Below are positions 17,117 to 25,778 of a stretch of DNA of 64,000 bases, piece after piece. How positions within the stretch are numbered: the first letter of the stretch is position 1; each line of letters starts with the position of its first letter. Location of the stretch: contig NC_014387.1 in NCBI RefSeq assembly GCF_000145035.1, positions 464,441 to 528,440 of the forward strand, read 5' to 3'. The notes beneath the pieces are model-generated. The model searched no databases and was not told the DNA's origin. It saw nothing but the letters and a program-made list of their open reading frames with translations. The stretch is from Butyrivibrio proteoclasticus B316 (GTDB lineage Bacteria; Bacillota; Clostridia; Lachnospirales; Lachnospiraceae). The translations under genes were made by a program, and so were the position numbers.

Positions 17117-19000
17117 ATGTGCGGAATTGCTGGATTCTACAATAACAAAATAAATAGAGCTGAAGTAATAAAGAAGATGACAGATCGAATGGTCCACAGA
17201 GGACCTGATGCCCAAGGACACTGGCTTGATGAGCAGTCTGGATGGACGCTGGGGCATAGGAGATTATCAATACTGGACCTTAGTGAGTCTGGGGCGCAGC
17301 CCATGGTATCTCACTCTGGAAGGCTTGTTATATCCTATAATGGCGAGATCTATAATGTAAAAGAGCTAAAGAATAAGCTGATAAATGATGCTGCTATTAG
17401 CAACACTAGCGTTTCTTTCCGTGGTACATCTGATACTGAGGTGCTCCTCGAGGGAATAGAGTGCTATGGTATCAAAGAAACCTTGAAAATCTGTAAGGGC
17501 ATGTTTGCAATTGCTGTTTATGACAGAGAAAAAAAGACCTTGCAGCTATCCAGGGACAGAGTAGGCGAGAAGCCTCTTTACTACGGAAGAGTACAGGCAG
17601 AGGGCGGAGAATCCTTTTTTGCCTTTGCATCCGATATAGCATTATTCAAGGAAATACCGGGATTTAGGAATGAGATGAACATGGATGCATTGTCTTATTA
17701 CATGCTCCATAGCTACATTCCTGCACCAATGTCAATTTATCAGGGAATCAATAAGCTGATGCCAGGTACAATCCTGACATTACGAAATCCAGATTCTGAG
17801 CCAGAGATAGAGCAGTACTGGTCCATGGTAGATGCTGCTAAGGTTGGTCAGAACAATCTTTTTACAGGTTCAGAGGAAGAGGCTACGAAGGAACTGGAGA
17901 GGCTCCTTAGAAGCTCTATTTCAGATCAGATGATTGCAGATGTTCCTCTGGGAGCGTTTCTGTCTGGAGGAATTGATAGTGCTACGATAGTGTCTCTTAT
18001 GCAGGATGTTTCAGATCAGAAGATCAAGACTTTCACCATTGGATTTGATAATCCTAAATATAACGAGGCTGATTATGCCAGAGATATCTCTAACCATTTA
18101 GGTACAGATCACACAGAGATGATCATCTCGGAAAAAGAGATGCAGGAAGCAATTCCGCAAATGGGATACTATTTCTCTGAGCCATTTGGCGATGCTTCAA
18201 TGATTCCAACTTACTTTGTCAGCAAGATAGCAAGACAGAAGGTTACAGTTTCCCTAAGCGGAGATGCGGGTGATGAGCTGTTCTGTGGCTATGAAGGCTA
18301 TTGGAAGTGCGATGGATTCTGGGATAAGATAAACAAAATCCCTATGGGGTTAAGATACGCCGGGGCAGCAGTTCTTTCTCCTTTTGATAGTATCAGCAAT
18401 CCTAAACTTCACAGGATAATAGGAACACTCCAGGCGCAGAATATATGCCAGTTAAAGGATGTAATCTTTGACAGGAAGCATGTTGGACTTGAAAAGGTGG
18501 TAACAGGTAGTGACCTTAAAAACCAGTTACAAAGTATCCTTTCTGACAAAGTCTCAGACATGGAGCTCTACGATATGCTCTTTTACCATCCTGACGACAT
18601 TCTGGTTAAGGTTGACCGTGCCGGAATGGCAGTGTCTCTTGAGAACAGAGTGCCAATGCTGGATAGAGATGTCATTGAGTTTGCATGGAGAATTCCAACT
18701 CAGTATAAATACAGCGATGGAGTCAGCAAGCGTGTTCTGAGAAACATCTTGTACAAGTATGTTCCTCAGGAAATGATGGAGAGGCCTAAACAGGGCTTTG
18801 CTGTTCCACTTGAGAAGTGGCTTAAGGAAGGTCAGACAAGAGAGTGGGCGCAGGAAATGATTGATAACAGTAAGCTCATTCGTGATGGAATACTGGATGG
18901 TAAGATTGTCAGATATTGTTGGAATCATATAGCCGAGAATCCAGGCTACACCAAGCTTGTATGGAACATGCTTATGGCAGAGCAGTGGTATCGCGGTTGA
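17117..19000 (+). CDS. asnB: Asparagine synthetase, glutamine-hydrolysing (AsnB type)
   Basis: A 627-aa class II amidotransferase. Mature Cys2 in MCGIAGF is the glutaminase nucleophile, followed by RGPD and the NGEIYN motif of the N-terminal domain. The synthetase domain has the pyrophosphate loop SGGIDS at residues 283-288 and the SLSGDAGDELFCGYEGY stretch. It uses glutamine, ATP and aspartate to make asparagine, but enzymes of this type in sugar clusters (for example WbpS) amidate uronic acids. A second copy begins at 63205, and uronic acid enzymes are present, so amidation of the polysaccharide is plausible. It has its own upstream promoter-like sequence. Confidence 0.88.
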   Translation: MCGIAGFYNNKINRAEVIKKMTDRMVHRGPDAQGHWLDEQSGWTLGHRRLSILDLSESGAQPMVSHSGRLVISYNGEIYNVKELKNKLINDAAISNTSVSFRGTSDTEVLLEGIECYGIKETLKICKGMFAIAVYDREKKTLQLSRDRVGEKPLYYGRVQAEGGESFFAFASDIALFKEIPGFRNEMNMDALSYYMLHSYIPAPMSIYQGINKLMPGTILTLRNPDSEPEIEQYWSMVDAAKVGQNNLFTGSEEEATKELERLLRSSISDQMIADVPLGAFLSGGIDSATIVSLMQDVSDQKIKTFTIGFDNPKYNEADYARDISNHLGTDHTEMIISEKEMQEAIPQMGYYFSEPFGDASMIPTYFVSKIARQKVTVSLSGDAGDELFCGYEGYWKCDGFWDKINKIPMGLRYAGAAVLSPFDSISNPKLHRIIGTLQAQNICQLKDVIFDRKHVGLEKVVTGSDLKNQLQSILSDKVSDMELYDMLFYHPDDILVKVDRAGMAVSLENRVPMLDRDVIEFAWRIPTQYKYSDGVSKRVLRNILYKYVPQEMMERPKQGFAVPLEKWLKEGQTREWAQEMIDNSKLIRDGILDGKIVRYCWNHIAENPGYTKLVWNMLMAEQWYRG

Positions 19001-19047
19001 GCATAGCCTATAAACATGCTAAAATACTAGTCGGAGGATGATTGAAG

Positions 19048-19473
19048 ATGCAGGTTGTTAAGTATATGTTCCAGCCACACGGCGATGACAGAGGTCAGCT
19101 TGTGGCGCTTGAGGAATTTAAGGATATACCATTTCAGATAAAAAGGGTTTATTACATGTACGATACAGTTTCTGGTGTTGTAAGAGGCAAACACGCGCAC
19201 AAGAAGTTGGAGCAGATTCTCGTATGTATTCATGGAAGCTGCAAGATCAAGCTTGATAATGGTTCAGAGACCAAGGTGGTTCCTTTGGAGAAGCCTTACG
19301 AGGGATTGTATATCTCAAATGACATGTGGCGAGAGATGTACGATTTCTCACCAGATGCAGTACTCATGGTACTTGCATCAGAACTCTATGATGAGAGCGA
19401 CTATATCAGAGATTATGATGAGTTCCTTGCCATGACTAGACAGAAAATTGAGGTTGGGAAACAGGAAAAATGA
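19048..19473 (+). CDS. dTDP-4-keto-6-deoxyglucose 3,4-ketoisomerase, FdtA/WxcM-like
   Basis: A 141-aa single-domain cupin of the FdtA/WxcM C-terminal family. It shows DDRGQLVALEE, the GVVRGKHAHKKLEQ metal/substrate motif and MWREMYDFS, all family hallmarks. FdtA moves the keto group from C4 to C3 of dTDP-4-keto-6-deoxyglucose, giving the substrate for a DegT aminotransferase; the FdtB-like gene at 7003 fits. GGAGG lies 10 nt before the ATG at 19048 and 4 nt before an in-frame TTG at 19042, so either start is possible. It follows asparagine synthetase closely and is closed by a terminator. Confidence 0.88.
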   Translation: MQVVKYMFQPHGDDRGQLVALEEFKDIPFQIKRVYYMYDTVSGVVRGKHAHKKLEQILVCIHGSCKIKLDNGSETKVVPLEKPYEGLYISNDMWREMYDFSPDAVLMVLASELYDESDYIRDYDEFLAMTRQKIEVGKQEK

Positions 19474-19510
19474 ACTTTAATTGCACACAATTAACAAGTA
19501 TAATAAAGAG

Positions 19511-19540
19511 AGGGTTATGTTCTTCATAACCTTCTTTTTT
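19511..19540 (+). terminator. Intrinsic terminator after the FdtA-like gene
   Basis: A 9-bp stem (19511-19519 with 19525-19533, one G-T pair) with a TTCTT loop is followed by C and six Ts (19535-19540). It separates the sugar gene from rubrerythrin. Confidence 0.85.
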
Positions 19541-19587
19541 ATGACACTATAAAATATTACATACAAGAATAGGAAGGAGAAACATCA

Positions 19588-20151
19588 ATGGCAGAGAACA
19601 AATGGAGATGTAGAGCAGAGGATTTAAAGGGAACCGAGACAGAGAAGAACCTCCTGGCAGCATTCGCTGGTGAGTCAGAGGCAAGAAACAAATATACTTT
19701 CTTTGCGTCTAAGGCCAAGAAAGAGGGCTATGTTCAGATCTCTAATATATTTGCAGAGACAGCAGCTAATGAAAAAGAGCACGCTGAGATCTGGTATAAG
19801 ATTCTCTCTGGAATCGGAACAACAGTAGATTGCCTCAAGGATGCAGCTGATGGCGAGGCTTACGAGTGGAAAGAGATGTATCCATCTTTTGCTAAAAAGG
19901 CAAGAGAAGAAGGCTTTGATGAGATTGCAGAGCTCTTCGAGGGCGTAGCAGCCATAGAAAAAGAGCATGAAGAGCGCTATAGAAAGCTCCTCAAAAATGT
20001 AGAGGATAAGCTTGTATTCTCAAGAGATGGTGACTGCGTATGGCAGTGCAGTAACTGTGGTCACATCGTAGTTGGCAAGCAGGCTCCAGAAGTTTGCCCA
20101 GTTTGCAATCACCCACAGGCATACTTCCAGCTCAAGGCTGAGAATTATTGA
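19588..20151 (+). CDS. Rubrerythrin
   Basis: A 187-aa rubrerythrin with an N-terminal ferritin-like four-helix domain that binds two irons and a C-terminal rubredoxin-like domain. Diiron ligands are visible in the paired E-x2-H motifs (NEKEHAE and EKEHEE) and in the first-helix GESEARNKY stretch. The C-terminal iron site is CSNC near residue 153 and CPVC near residue 171. It reduces hydrogen peroxide in the cytoplasm using electrons from rubredoxin, which is encoded 4 kb upstream. AAGGAG precedes the start. The gene is isolated by the upstream terminator and probably has its own promoter (TATAAA near 19548). Confidence 0.95.
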   Translation: MAENKWRCRAEDLKGTETEKNLLAAFAGESEARNKYTFFASKAKKEGYVQISNIFAETAANEKEHAEIWYKILSGIGTTVDCLKDAADGEAYEWKEMYPSFAKKAREEGFDEIAELFEGVAAIEKEHEERYRKLLKNVEDKLVFSRDGDCVWQCSNCGHIVVGKQAPEVCPVCNHPQAYFQLKAENY

Positions 20152-20221
20152 TATCACAGCAATTATCAAGGCATGTTATAATTAGAACTAGTAATTGATT
20201 AAATGAAAGGATGGAGCGAGC

Positions 20222-20854
20222 ATGGATACTAAGGCAATGTACAAATTATCGTATGGTTTATTTGTGTGTACCGCAGTCAGAGGCGACAAGAAGAACGGTT
20301 GTATCACCAACACCGCGATTCAGGTGGCATCTGATCCCAACAGAATTTCTATTGCTATCAACAAGGCCAATTACACTCATGACATGATCAAAGATACCGG
20401 CCTTTGCAATATTTCTGTCCTCAGCACAGAGGCTTCTTTTGACATCTTAAAGCATTTTGGGTTCCAGTCAGGCAGAGATGTGGATAAGTTCGCTCCTGAT
20501 TTTCCTGCGGATTCTTATGCTATAGCTGAGAATGGAATCCCATATATCAAGCTAGGAACAAATGCATACTTTTCTCTCAAGGTAGAAAAAGAGGTAGACC
20601 TTGGATCACACACTCTCTTTATCTGCGAGCCAACTGAGATGGTTGTGCTATCTGATGTTTCATCATGTACCTATGAATATTATCAGAACAACATCAAGCC
20701 CAAGCCACAGCCTGTTGGCACAACTCCTAAGGGTGAGACCATCTGGAAGTGCCTTATCTGCGGCTATGAGTATGTGGGTGAAGAGATGCCTGACGATTTC
20801 ATCTGCCCTATCTGTAAGCATGGCAAGGATGATTTCGAGAAAATAATAAGATAA
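20222..20854 (+). CDS. Flavin reductase-rubredoxin fusion (high molecular weight rubredoxin type)
   Basis: A 210-aa fusion. Residues 1-160 form a flavin reductase-like FMN-binding domain (YGLFVCTA, GCITNTAIQV and KANYTHDMI stretches); the C-terminal 40 residues are a rubredoxin domain with CLICGYEY and CPICKHGK cysteine pairs. This matches NAD(P)H:rubredoxin-type electron carriers (Hrb) that feed flavodiiron oxygen reductases in clostridia. It follows rubrerythrin by 70 bp, with a TATAAT box at 20177-20182 in the gap, so it may be transcribed alone as well as by read-through. No flavodiiron protein gene is present in the window. Confidence 0.9.
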   Translation: MDTKAMYKLSYGLFVCTAVRGDKKNGCITNTAIQVASDPNRISIAINKANYTHDMIKDTGLCNISVLSTEASFDILKHFGFQSGRDVDKFAPDFPADSYAIAENGIPYIKLGTNAYFSLKVEKEVDLGSHTLFICEPTEMVVLSDVSSCTYEYYQNNIKPKPQPVGTTPKGETIWKCLICGYEYVGEEMPDDFICPICKHGKDDFEKIIR

Positions 20855-20872
20855 AACACGGAGTAGCTTAAC

Positions 20873-22192
20873 TTGAGTAGTGCTAAGAAAAACACACTAA
20901 AACTAATACTTGTAAATATCCTATGGGGATGCATTATCGCATTTTTAGCGTACAGAATGCCATCCTTCGTCGATGATTATCAGCATCAGACATCATTTGC
21001 AGATGGCAGTAGGATTGTGAGTGTTGCGCAGATATTCCCATCGGTTGCCACCTATTACATGACCTGGGGCGGTAGAGCGATTTCAATGTTTTTCATTCAG
21101 CTCATGCTGATGCTTCCCAAGATGGTTTTCGTGGTGGTCAATGCGCTTATCTACATAGCTGTTGCCAATGTCATTCACCAGTATGCGCTTGCTTTCCATA
21201 ACAAGATGGTTAAAGAAAAAGTGGCAGCAGGTGATGTGTCTATGATCGCAAGTATAATCGAGATATCTGCAATTTATCTCGTGCTGTGGTTTTTTATGCC
21301 AGACTTTTCAGAAGTTGTCACCTGGATCACAGGAACAGTCACATACCTGTGGACTAACCTGATCATTCTGATATTTGGGATCATGTACTACAAAGCGTAT
21401 TGTGACGTCTCAGGAAAAAGAGATAATGTTGAGTACAAGGATGCTAGCAAGAGCGTAGCTAGTGTGGTCTCATCAATAATTGCATATATAGTGCTGGGCT
21501 TCCTATCAGGTCTCTCCAATGAAGCTGGAGCCTGCACTATATTATTTGCGCTTATGCTTTTTTTTAACTATATGGTTATAAAAAAACACAGAACCGAGAT
21601 TTATCAGATTCTTGGAGCGATTTCCTGCGCTGCAGGAGCAGCATTTTTGATACTTGCACCAGGAAACTCAACAAGGACAGCAGCTGCAAACGCAGAATCT
21701 AATAACATCATTAGGAATTATATTTTTAGAATTGGAAGAGAGTCTTTTTACACACTCATGTTTTTGATGATACCATTTGCAATAGCCTTGGGACATACAG
21801 TATACAGACATTACAAGCAGGTTAATACAGAATCTGCTTCAACCAGGGGAAAGATAAACATCCCGGAGGAGGCACTATTTTATTTACTTGCGTTTGTCAG
21901 CGTATACGTTATGACCTTTGCAGCAGGTTTTGCCAACAGAATTTTCCAGTTGCCGCTTCTTCTTATCTGTATCGGCTTTGCATCATCACTTGCGATGATA
22001 ATCAGATCAGAAGGTGCTCTGGCTCTTAGAAAAGGCATAGCAGCAGTTCTGGTTGCCCTTAGTATTATGGCTCTCTTCGAGGTAATTGCTGGAACTATCT
22101 ACTCAGCAAGCCGAGACTCTTTTTATGACAGACAGACAATCTACTACCACATCTATGACACTGAGGGTGTTCTTTCCGGAAATGGAATGTAG
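20873..22192 (+). CDS. Polytopic membrane protein, DUF6056-like
   Basis: A 439-aa membrane protein with about ten hydrophobic segments, starting from a TTG codon shortly after GGAG. After the first helix there is FVDDYQHQT, and then the YMTWGGRAI stretch that is shared by DUF6056-type proteins and GtrII-like membrane proteins. It is related in layout to the 12713 gene but shorter, lacking its long soluble tail. Its start is 18 bp after the electron-carrier gene, yet its role is more likely in polysaccharide work. The exact reaction is unknown. Confidence 0.66.
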   Translation: MSSAKKNTLKLILVNILWGCIIAFLAYRMPSFVDDYQHQTSFADGSRIVSVAQIFPSVATYYMTWGGRAISMFFIQLMLMLPKMVFVVVNALIYIAVANVIHQYALAFHNKMVKEKVAAGDVSMIASIIEISAIYLVLWFFMPDFSEVVTWITGTVTYLWTNLIILIFGIMYYKAYCDVSGKRDNVEYKDASKSVASVVSSIIAYIVLGFLSGLSNEAGACTILFALMLFFNYMVIKKHRTEIYQILGAISCAAGAAFLILAPGNSTRTAAANAESNNIIRNYIFRIGRESFYTLMFLMIPFAIALGHTVYRHYKQVNTESASTRGKINIPEEALFYLLAFVSVYVMTFAAGFANRIFQLPLLLICIGFASSLAMIIRSEGALALRKGIAAVLVALSIMALFEVIAGTIYSASRDSFYDRQTIYYHIYDTEGVLSGNGM

Positions 22193-22301
22193 AAGGTGTA
22201 ATGTTTTTAAAATTATTCGCATATAACGGATAAAACTATTTTATGCACGTATAATGCATTATTGGTAATTTATGGCATTATATGAGGGTTGAATAAGAAG
22301 A

Positions 22302-23471
22302 ATGAATGATAATAGCTACATTTTGGAGGTGTCATGGGGATGCCCGTCAGAGAAATATCCTATAAATGGCCTCTTTCAGTTTGACCAAGCTAGGGCCCTT
22401 CATAGTATTGGGGAAAAGATAGTATTTTTGGCCCTTGATATGAGATCATTTAGGAGATTTCGTAAGTGGGGCTATAACAGATTTGAGAAGGCAGGAATTC
22501 CTGTCATCGAATATAATTTTCCATGGGGGCCTTTTTCCCCGCAGCTCAAATACCAAGCTCAGGACTTCTCTTTTAAAAGAGCAATCAAGAAAATAGAAAA
22601 AGAATTTGGAGTACCGCGCTGCGTACATGTGCACTGTTGTCAGCAGGCAATATCGGTGACGAGCTACTGCGAAAAGAAAAGCATTCCATACATTGTAACT
22701 GAGCATATCACTCCTCTTAACGAGGGAGATGCTATAGAAAAGAGAAAAGAAAAGGCTCTTAAAGGTGCCAGAACTGTTATAGCAGTTAGCAACGCGCTTG
22801 CAAGAGATGTTATGAGAAACTACGGCGCAGATAGCGTCGTAATCCCTAATATCGTGGATCTTAGAGAATTTAAGTACAGTGATACAAAGCCCAGGCAGCA
22901 GGATTTAGGCTCACAGAAAATTAATACATTTGAATTCTTATCCGCAGCTAGTGCTAATCATGGAAAGGGCTTTGATATCCTTGTTAAGGCATATGCTAAG
23001 TTCATAGGCGAAACCTCTGCTAAGACTCATCTTACAATTATGGGCGATGGCCCAGAACTTCCCATTATCCAAGATTTGGCTCTAGAGCTTGGAATCACCG
23101 ATAACATCACTTTTACTGGTTCCTATGTGAGAAAAGAGTTTGCAGATAACCTGACAAGGAGTGACTGCTTCGTCCTTGCGAGTAGATCTGAAACCTTTGG
23201 TATTGTTTATATTGAGGCGCTTGCAACCGGGATTCCGGTCATAGCAACTAAATGTGGTGGACCAGAAGACTTTGTGGATAGTACAAACGGTATTCTTGTG
23301 CCAGTCGATGACGTGGATGCCCTTGCTATAGCTATGAAGGAAATGCTAAAAGACTATGAAAGCAATGCGAGTAGATTTAGTAGTGAGCATATGAAATTTG
23401 TATCAGAGAAATGCAAAGAAAAATTTGCACCAGAAGCAGTAGCTAATGAAATAGCATCTAAACTGATATAA
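22302..23471 (+). CDS. GT4 glycosyltransferase
   Basis: A 389-aa GT-B glycosyltransferase. The N-terminal domain begins YILEVSWGCPSEKYPINGLFQ and carries the VHCCQQ and VTEHITPLN stretches; the C-terminal domain has the FLSAASANHGKGFDIL start, MGDGPELP, and the nucleotide-sugar motif IEALATGIPVIATKCGG. The gene is preceded by a 109-bp gap with a TATAAT box at 22250-22255 but no clear -35, and is closed by a strong terminator, so it may be a single-gene unit. Specificity is unknown. Confidence 0.86.
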   Translation: MNDNSYILEVSWGCPSEKYPINGLFQFDQARALHSIGEKIVFLALDMRSFRRFRKWGYNRFEKAGIPVIEYNFPWGPFSPQLKYQAQDFSFKRAIKKIEKEFGVPRCVHVHCCQQAISVTSYCEKKSIPYIVTEHITPLNEGDAIEKRKEKALKGARTVIAVSNALARDVMRNYGADSVVIPNIVDLREFKYSDTKPRQQDLGSQKINTFEFLSAASANHGKGFDILVKAYAKFIGETSAKTHLTIMGDGPELPIIQDLALELGITDNITFTGSYVRKEFADNLTRSDCFVLASRSETFGIVYIEALATGIPVIATKCGGPEDFVDSTNGILVPVDDVDALAIAMKEMLKDYESNASRFSSEHMKFVSEKCKEKFAPEAVANEIASKLI

Positions 23472-23476
23472 ATTAT

Positions 23477-23521
23477 AAAACGCCCAGTCAGATAGCTTGT
23501 AGTTATCTGGCAGGGCGTTTT
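23477..23521 (+). terminator. Intrinsic terminator after the GT4 gene
   Basis: AAAACGCCC (23477-23485) pairs with GGGCGTTTT (23513-23521), and CAGATA/TATCTG extends the stem inside. The U-tract is TTTTATAT. The A-run on the 5' side makes it usable from both strands. Confidence 0.88.
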
Positions 23522-23531
23522 ATATAAAAAA

Positions 23532-23949
23532 CAGTATTTTGATATTTTTAATGCGTGTTACCACAGAATCAATACCGTTTCGCGAGATTTGGGGCAGGGG
23601 CAAAACGAGGTATTGGGGTAACGACTGCTTACGACAAATATATTTGTCGCTACAACGTTTAAATAAAATACTGTATTTTGTATTTTTGTGCAAGTCAAAA
23701 CAATGCCAAAATTATGAACAATATGTGAAAAATGATAATTAATAACACGGTATTATGAAAATGTGAAATTTTGTTTTGAAATAAATGGTAAATAAAAGGT
23801 GGAACGCCACGTGAATCTGTGGGGGTGTGGAACAATAGTTGTTTGGAAACTATAATATAAAAAAGTATCCTATCATGTAATTATCTAAAATGGAAGTGGA
23901 AATTAAACCATAGTATAATAGGAACGAAAATAAAAATGGAGCGATAAAT
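23532..23949. other. Non-coding block with nested palindromes and a MITE-like outline
   Basis: No gene is supported here. The first 142 bp are bounded by a 9-bp inverted repeat, CAGTATTTT (23532-23540) and AAAATACTG (23665-23673). Inside are GTTACC/GGTAAC (23557-23562, 23617-23622), CAATACC/GGTATTG (23570-23576, 23609-23615) and the perfect 18-bp palindrome CGACAAATATATTTGTCG (23632-23649). GTATTTT-type repeats recur at both ends. The rest is AT-rich, with a TATAAT at 23914-23919 that may drive the next gene. Confidence 0.6.
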
Positions 23950-25242
23950 ATGAGAATACTGCTTGTACTAGACAATTTATCATCTAGCTGTGGCGCAAAT
24001 GTCGGTATAATCTATGAGCTTACCAAGACATGGCTTGCTTACGGAAATGAAGTATATTGCCTGGCTAGAGAAGATAAATTCCATGAACTAGATCGAGAAA
24101 AAGAGACTACCCTGAGCGGTGTATGGACATTCAAAGTTCTCGAGGATGACGTGCTCAACGGTGTTACCAAAAGTGATAGGTGGATCAATGCTTCGTCACT
24201 TGGTAAAGCTTTTTTTGCAGCATCACATCTGTCATTTTTGCAAAAGCTAGTAGATAAGAAGTATTTTGAATCATCTGAGATCAGAAATGAGTATAAGAGA
24301 CAGATTGAGACTGTGTGTGCAGAGGATAACTTTGATGCAGTAATTGCTGTAACAGAGCCATTTTATATTGCAGAAGCACTAGCTAATGCAAATATTGGCA
24401 ACGACAAATACGTCATAATGATGGATCCATATACCAATAATCCATCTACAACGCAGAGATTAAAAGATAAGCATTTGCAAAAAGAATTGAACGTATTTGA
24501 AGCAGCCCAGAAGGTATTCGCGCTAGATTTTGTAGGCAATGACATGGACTACCTGCCCGCTGAATTAAAACAGAAAGTAGTAACCTTCCGTGTGCCAAAA
24601 GTTCAGAAGTTGGATATGAAGACAGCAACTGCAAGTGAGCATTCTTTAAAGCCAAACATAGAAAAGATACAAGAATTTACAGATGCTACTACTAAGATTA
24701 TCTTCGTTTACGTGGGCCAGTTATATGACGATATCAGAAATCCAGAACTTATGCTGAAGCTATTCACTAAGCTTCCTGAGAACTATGTTCTCAACTTGTA
24801 CGGAGGCGGATCTGAGAAAACTCTAGCTAGATACAAAGAAATATTGGGAGATAGACTCATCCTTCATGGATGGGTAAGCTCATCAGAATCTATCAAGGCT
24901 CAGAAGGAAGCTGATGTACTCATTAATCTAAATAACAATATCAAGAACATGCTGCCTTCAAAGCTCATTGAGTATATCAACACAGGTAAGCCTATTCTGA
25001 ATATATGTCAGATTCCTAATTGCCCATCGTTTCCATATATGGAACGATACCCTATGGCACTTAGCGCATCACCTGATCAGAATATAGATGATATTGCAAG
25101 GAATTTGAAAGAGTTTGCTCAGAAATATAAAGGTCAAACAGTGGACCATAGCCAGATAGAGGAACTGTATGCTGATTGCATTAGCGAAAACGTGGCAAAC
25201 ATGATCCTGAAAACTATAGAAAAACGAGGCATAACACAATGA
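23950..25242 (+). CDS. GT4-like glycosyltransferase
   Basis: A 430-aa GT-B-type protein. It starts RILLVLDNLSSSCGANVGIIYEL; the second domain shows FVYVGQLYDDIRNPELML, NLYGGGSE, HGWVSS and the LPSKLIEYINTGKPILNI stretch, all in the order seen in GT4 enzymes, though the usual E-x7-E motif is weak. The first gene of a short operon: its stop overlaps the ATG of the GNAT gene (ATGA). A TATAAT box lies 31 bp upstream. It is probably a cytosolic or membrane-edge enzyme acting on lipid-linked intermediates. Specificity unknown. Confidence 0.75.
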   Translation: MRILLVLDNLSSSCGANVGIIYELTKTWLAYGNEVYCLAREDKFHELDREKETTLSGVWTFKVLEDDVLNGVTKSDRWINASSLGKAFFAASHLSFLQKLVDKKYFESSEIRNEYKRQIETVCAEDNFDAVIAVTEPFYIAEALANANIGNDKYVIMMDPYTNNPSTTQRLKDKHLQKELNVFEAAQKVFALDFVGNDMDYLPAELKQKVVTFRVPKVQKLDMKTATASEHSLKPNIEKIQEFTDATTKIIFVYVGQLYDDIRNPELMLKLFTKLPENYVLNLYGGGSEKTLARYKEILGDRLILHGWVSSSESIKAQKEADVLINLNNNIKNMLPSKLIEYINTGKPILNICQIPNCPSFPYMERYPMALSASPDQNIDDIARNLKEFAQKYKGQTVDHSQIEELYADCISENVANMILKTIEKRGITQ

Positions 25243-25778
25243 AACTTCGCTCATTACAATTACAAGACGCTCCACTCATGCTTGAATGGATGCATGACGA
25301 CTCTGTCGTCCATGACCTTCACAGAAACTTCTCCAAGCTCACATTAGAGGATTGTGAGAACTTTATCAGGAAAAGCCTGGAAAGTCAGAATCAGAACCTT
25401 CACCTTGCTATAGCAGATGACGATACTGATGAATATATGGGCACAATAAGCCTCAAGAATATTAATAAAGAGAATAAGTCAGCTGAATTCGGCATCACAA
25501 TCAGAAAGGCAGCTATGGGTAAAGACTATTCTAGGGCAGCGATGGCTGCAATTCTCGATAAAGCTACCACAGAACTTGGAATTACCAAAGTATATTGGTG
25601 TGTTGATCCAGTTAATCAGAGAGCTCTACGCTTCTATGACAAGAATGCTTATAAACGTATCCAGCTTCAGAACGAACAAGATTTATATACTTTGGTAAAA
25701 GAATCTGATGACTACAGCCAAAGTGACATGGACAGATATGTATGGTTTTTGTACCAGAAGACAGGATTGAACAAATAA
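25239..25778 (+). CDS. GNAT-family N-acetyltransferase (RimJ/RimL type)
   Basis: A 179-aa single-domain acetyltransferase. The RimJ/RimL-like pattern is clear: N-terminal LRSLQLQDAPLMLEWMHDD, the central GTISLKNI strand, the acetyl-CoA region around GKDYSRAAM, and the C-terminal VNQRALRFYDKNAYKR motif. Overlap of 4 bp with the upstream glycosyltransferase and of 1 bp with the downstream acyltransferase shows a tight operon. It could acetylate an amino sugar such as the product of the FdtB-like aminotransferase, or a protein; only the family is supported. Confidence 0.83.
   Translation: MKLRSLQLQDAPLMLEWMHDDSVVHDLHRNFSKLTLEDCENFIRKSLESQNQNLHLAIADDDTDEYMGTISLKNINKENKSAEFGITIRKAAMGKDYSRAAMAAILDKATTELGITKVYWCVDPVNQRALRFYDKNAYKRIQLQNEQDLYTLVKESDDYSQSDMDRYVWFLYQKTGLNK

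Noticed and set aside
23539..23742. 67-aa + strand ORF
   Set aside because: No ribosome site, overlaps the palindromic block, and the translation is Cys/Lys-rich without any domain pattern.
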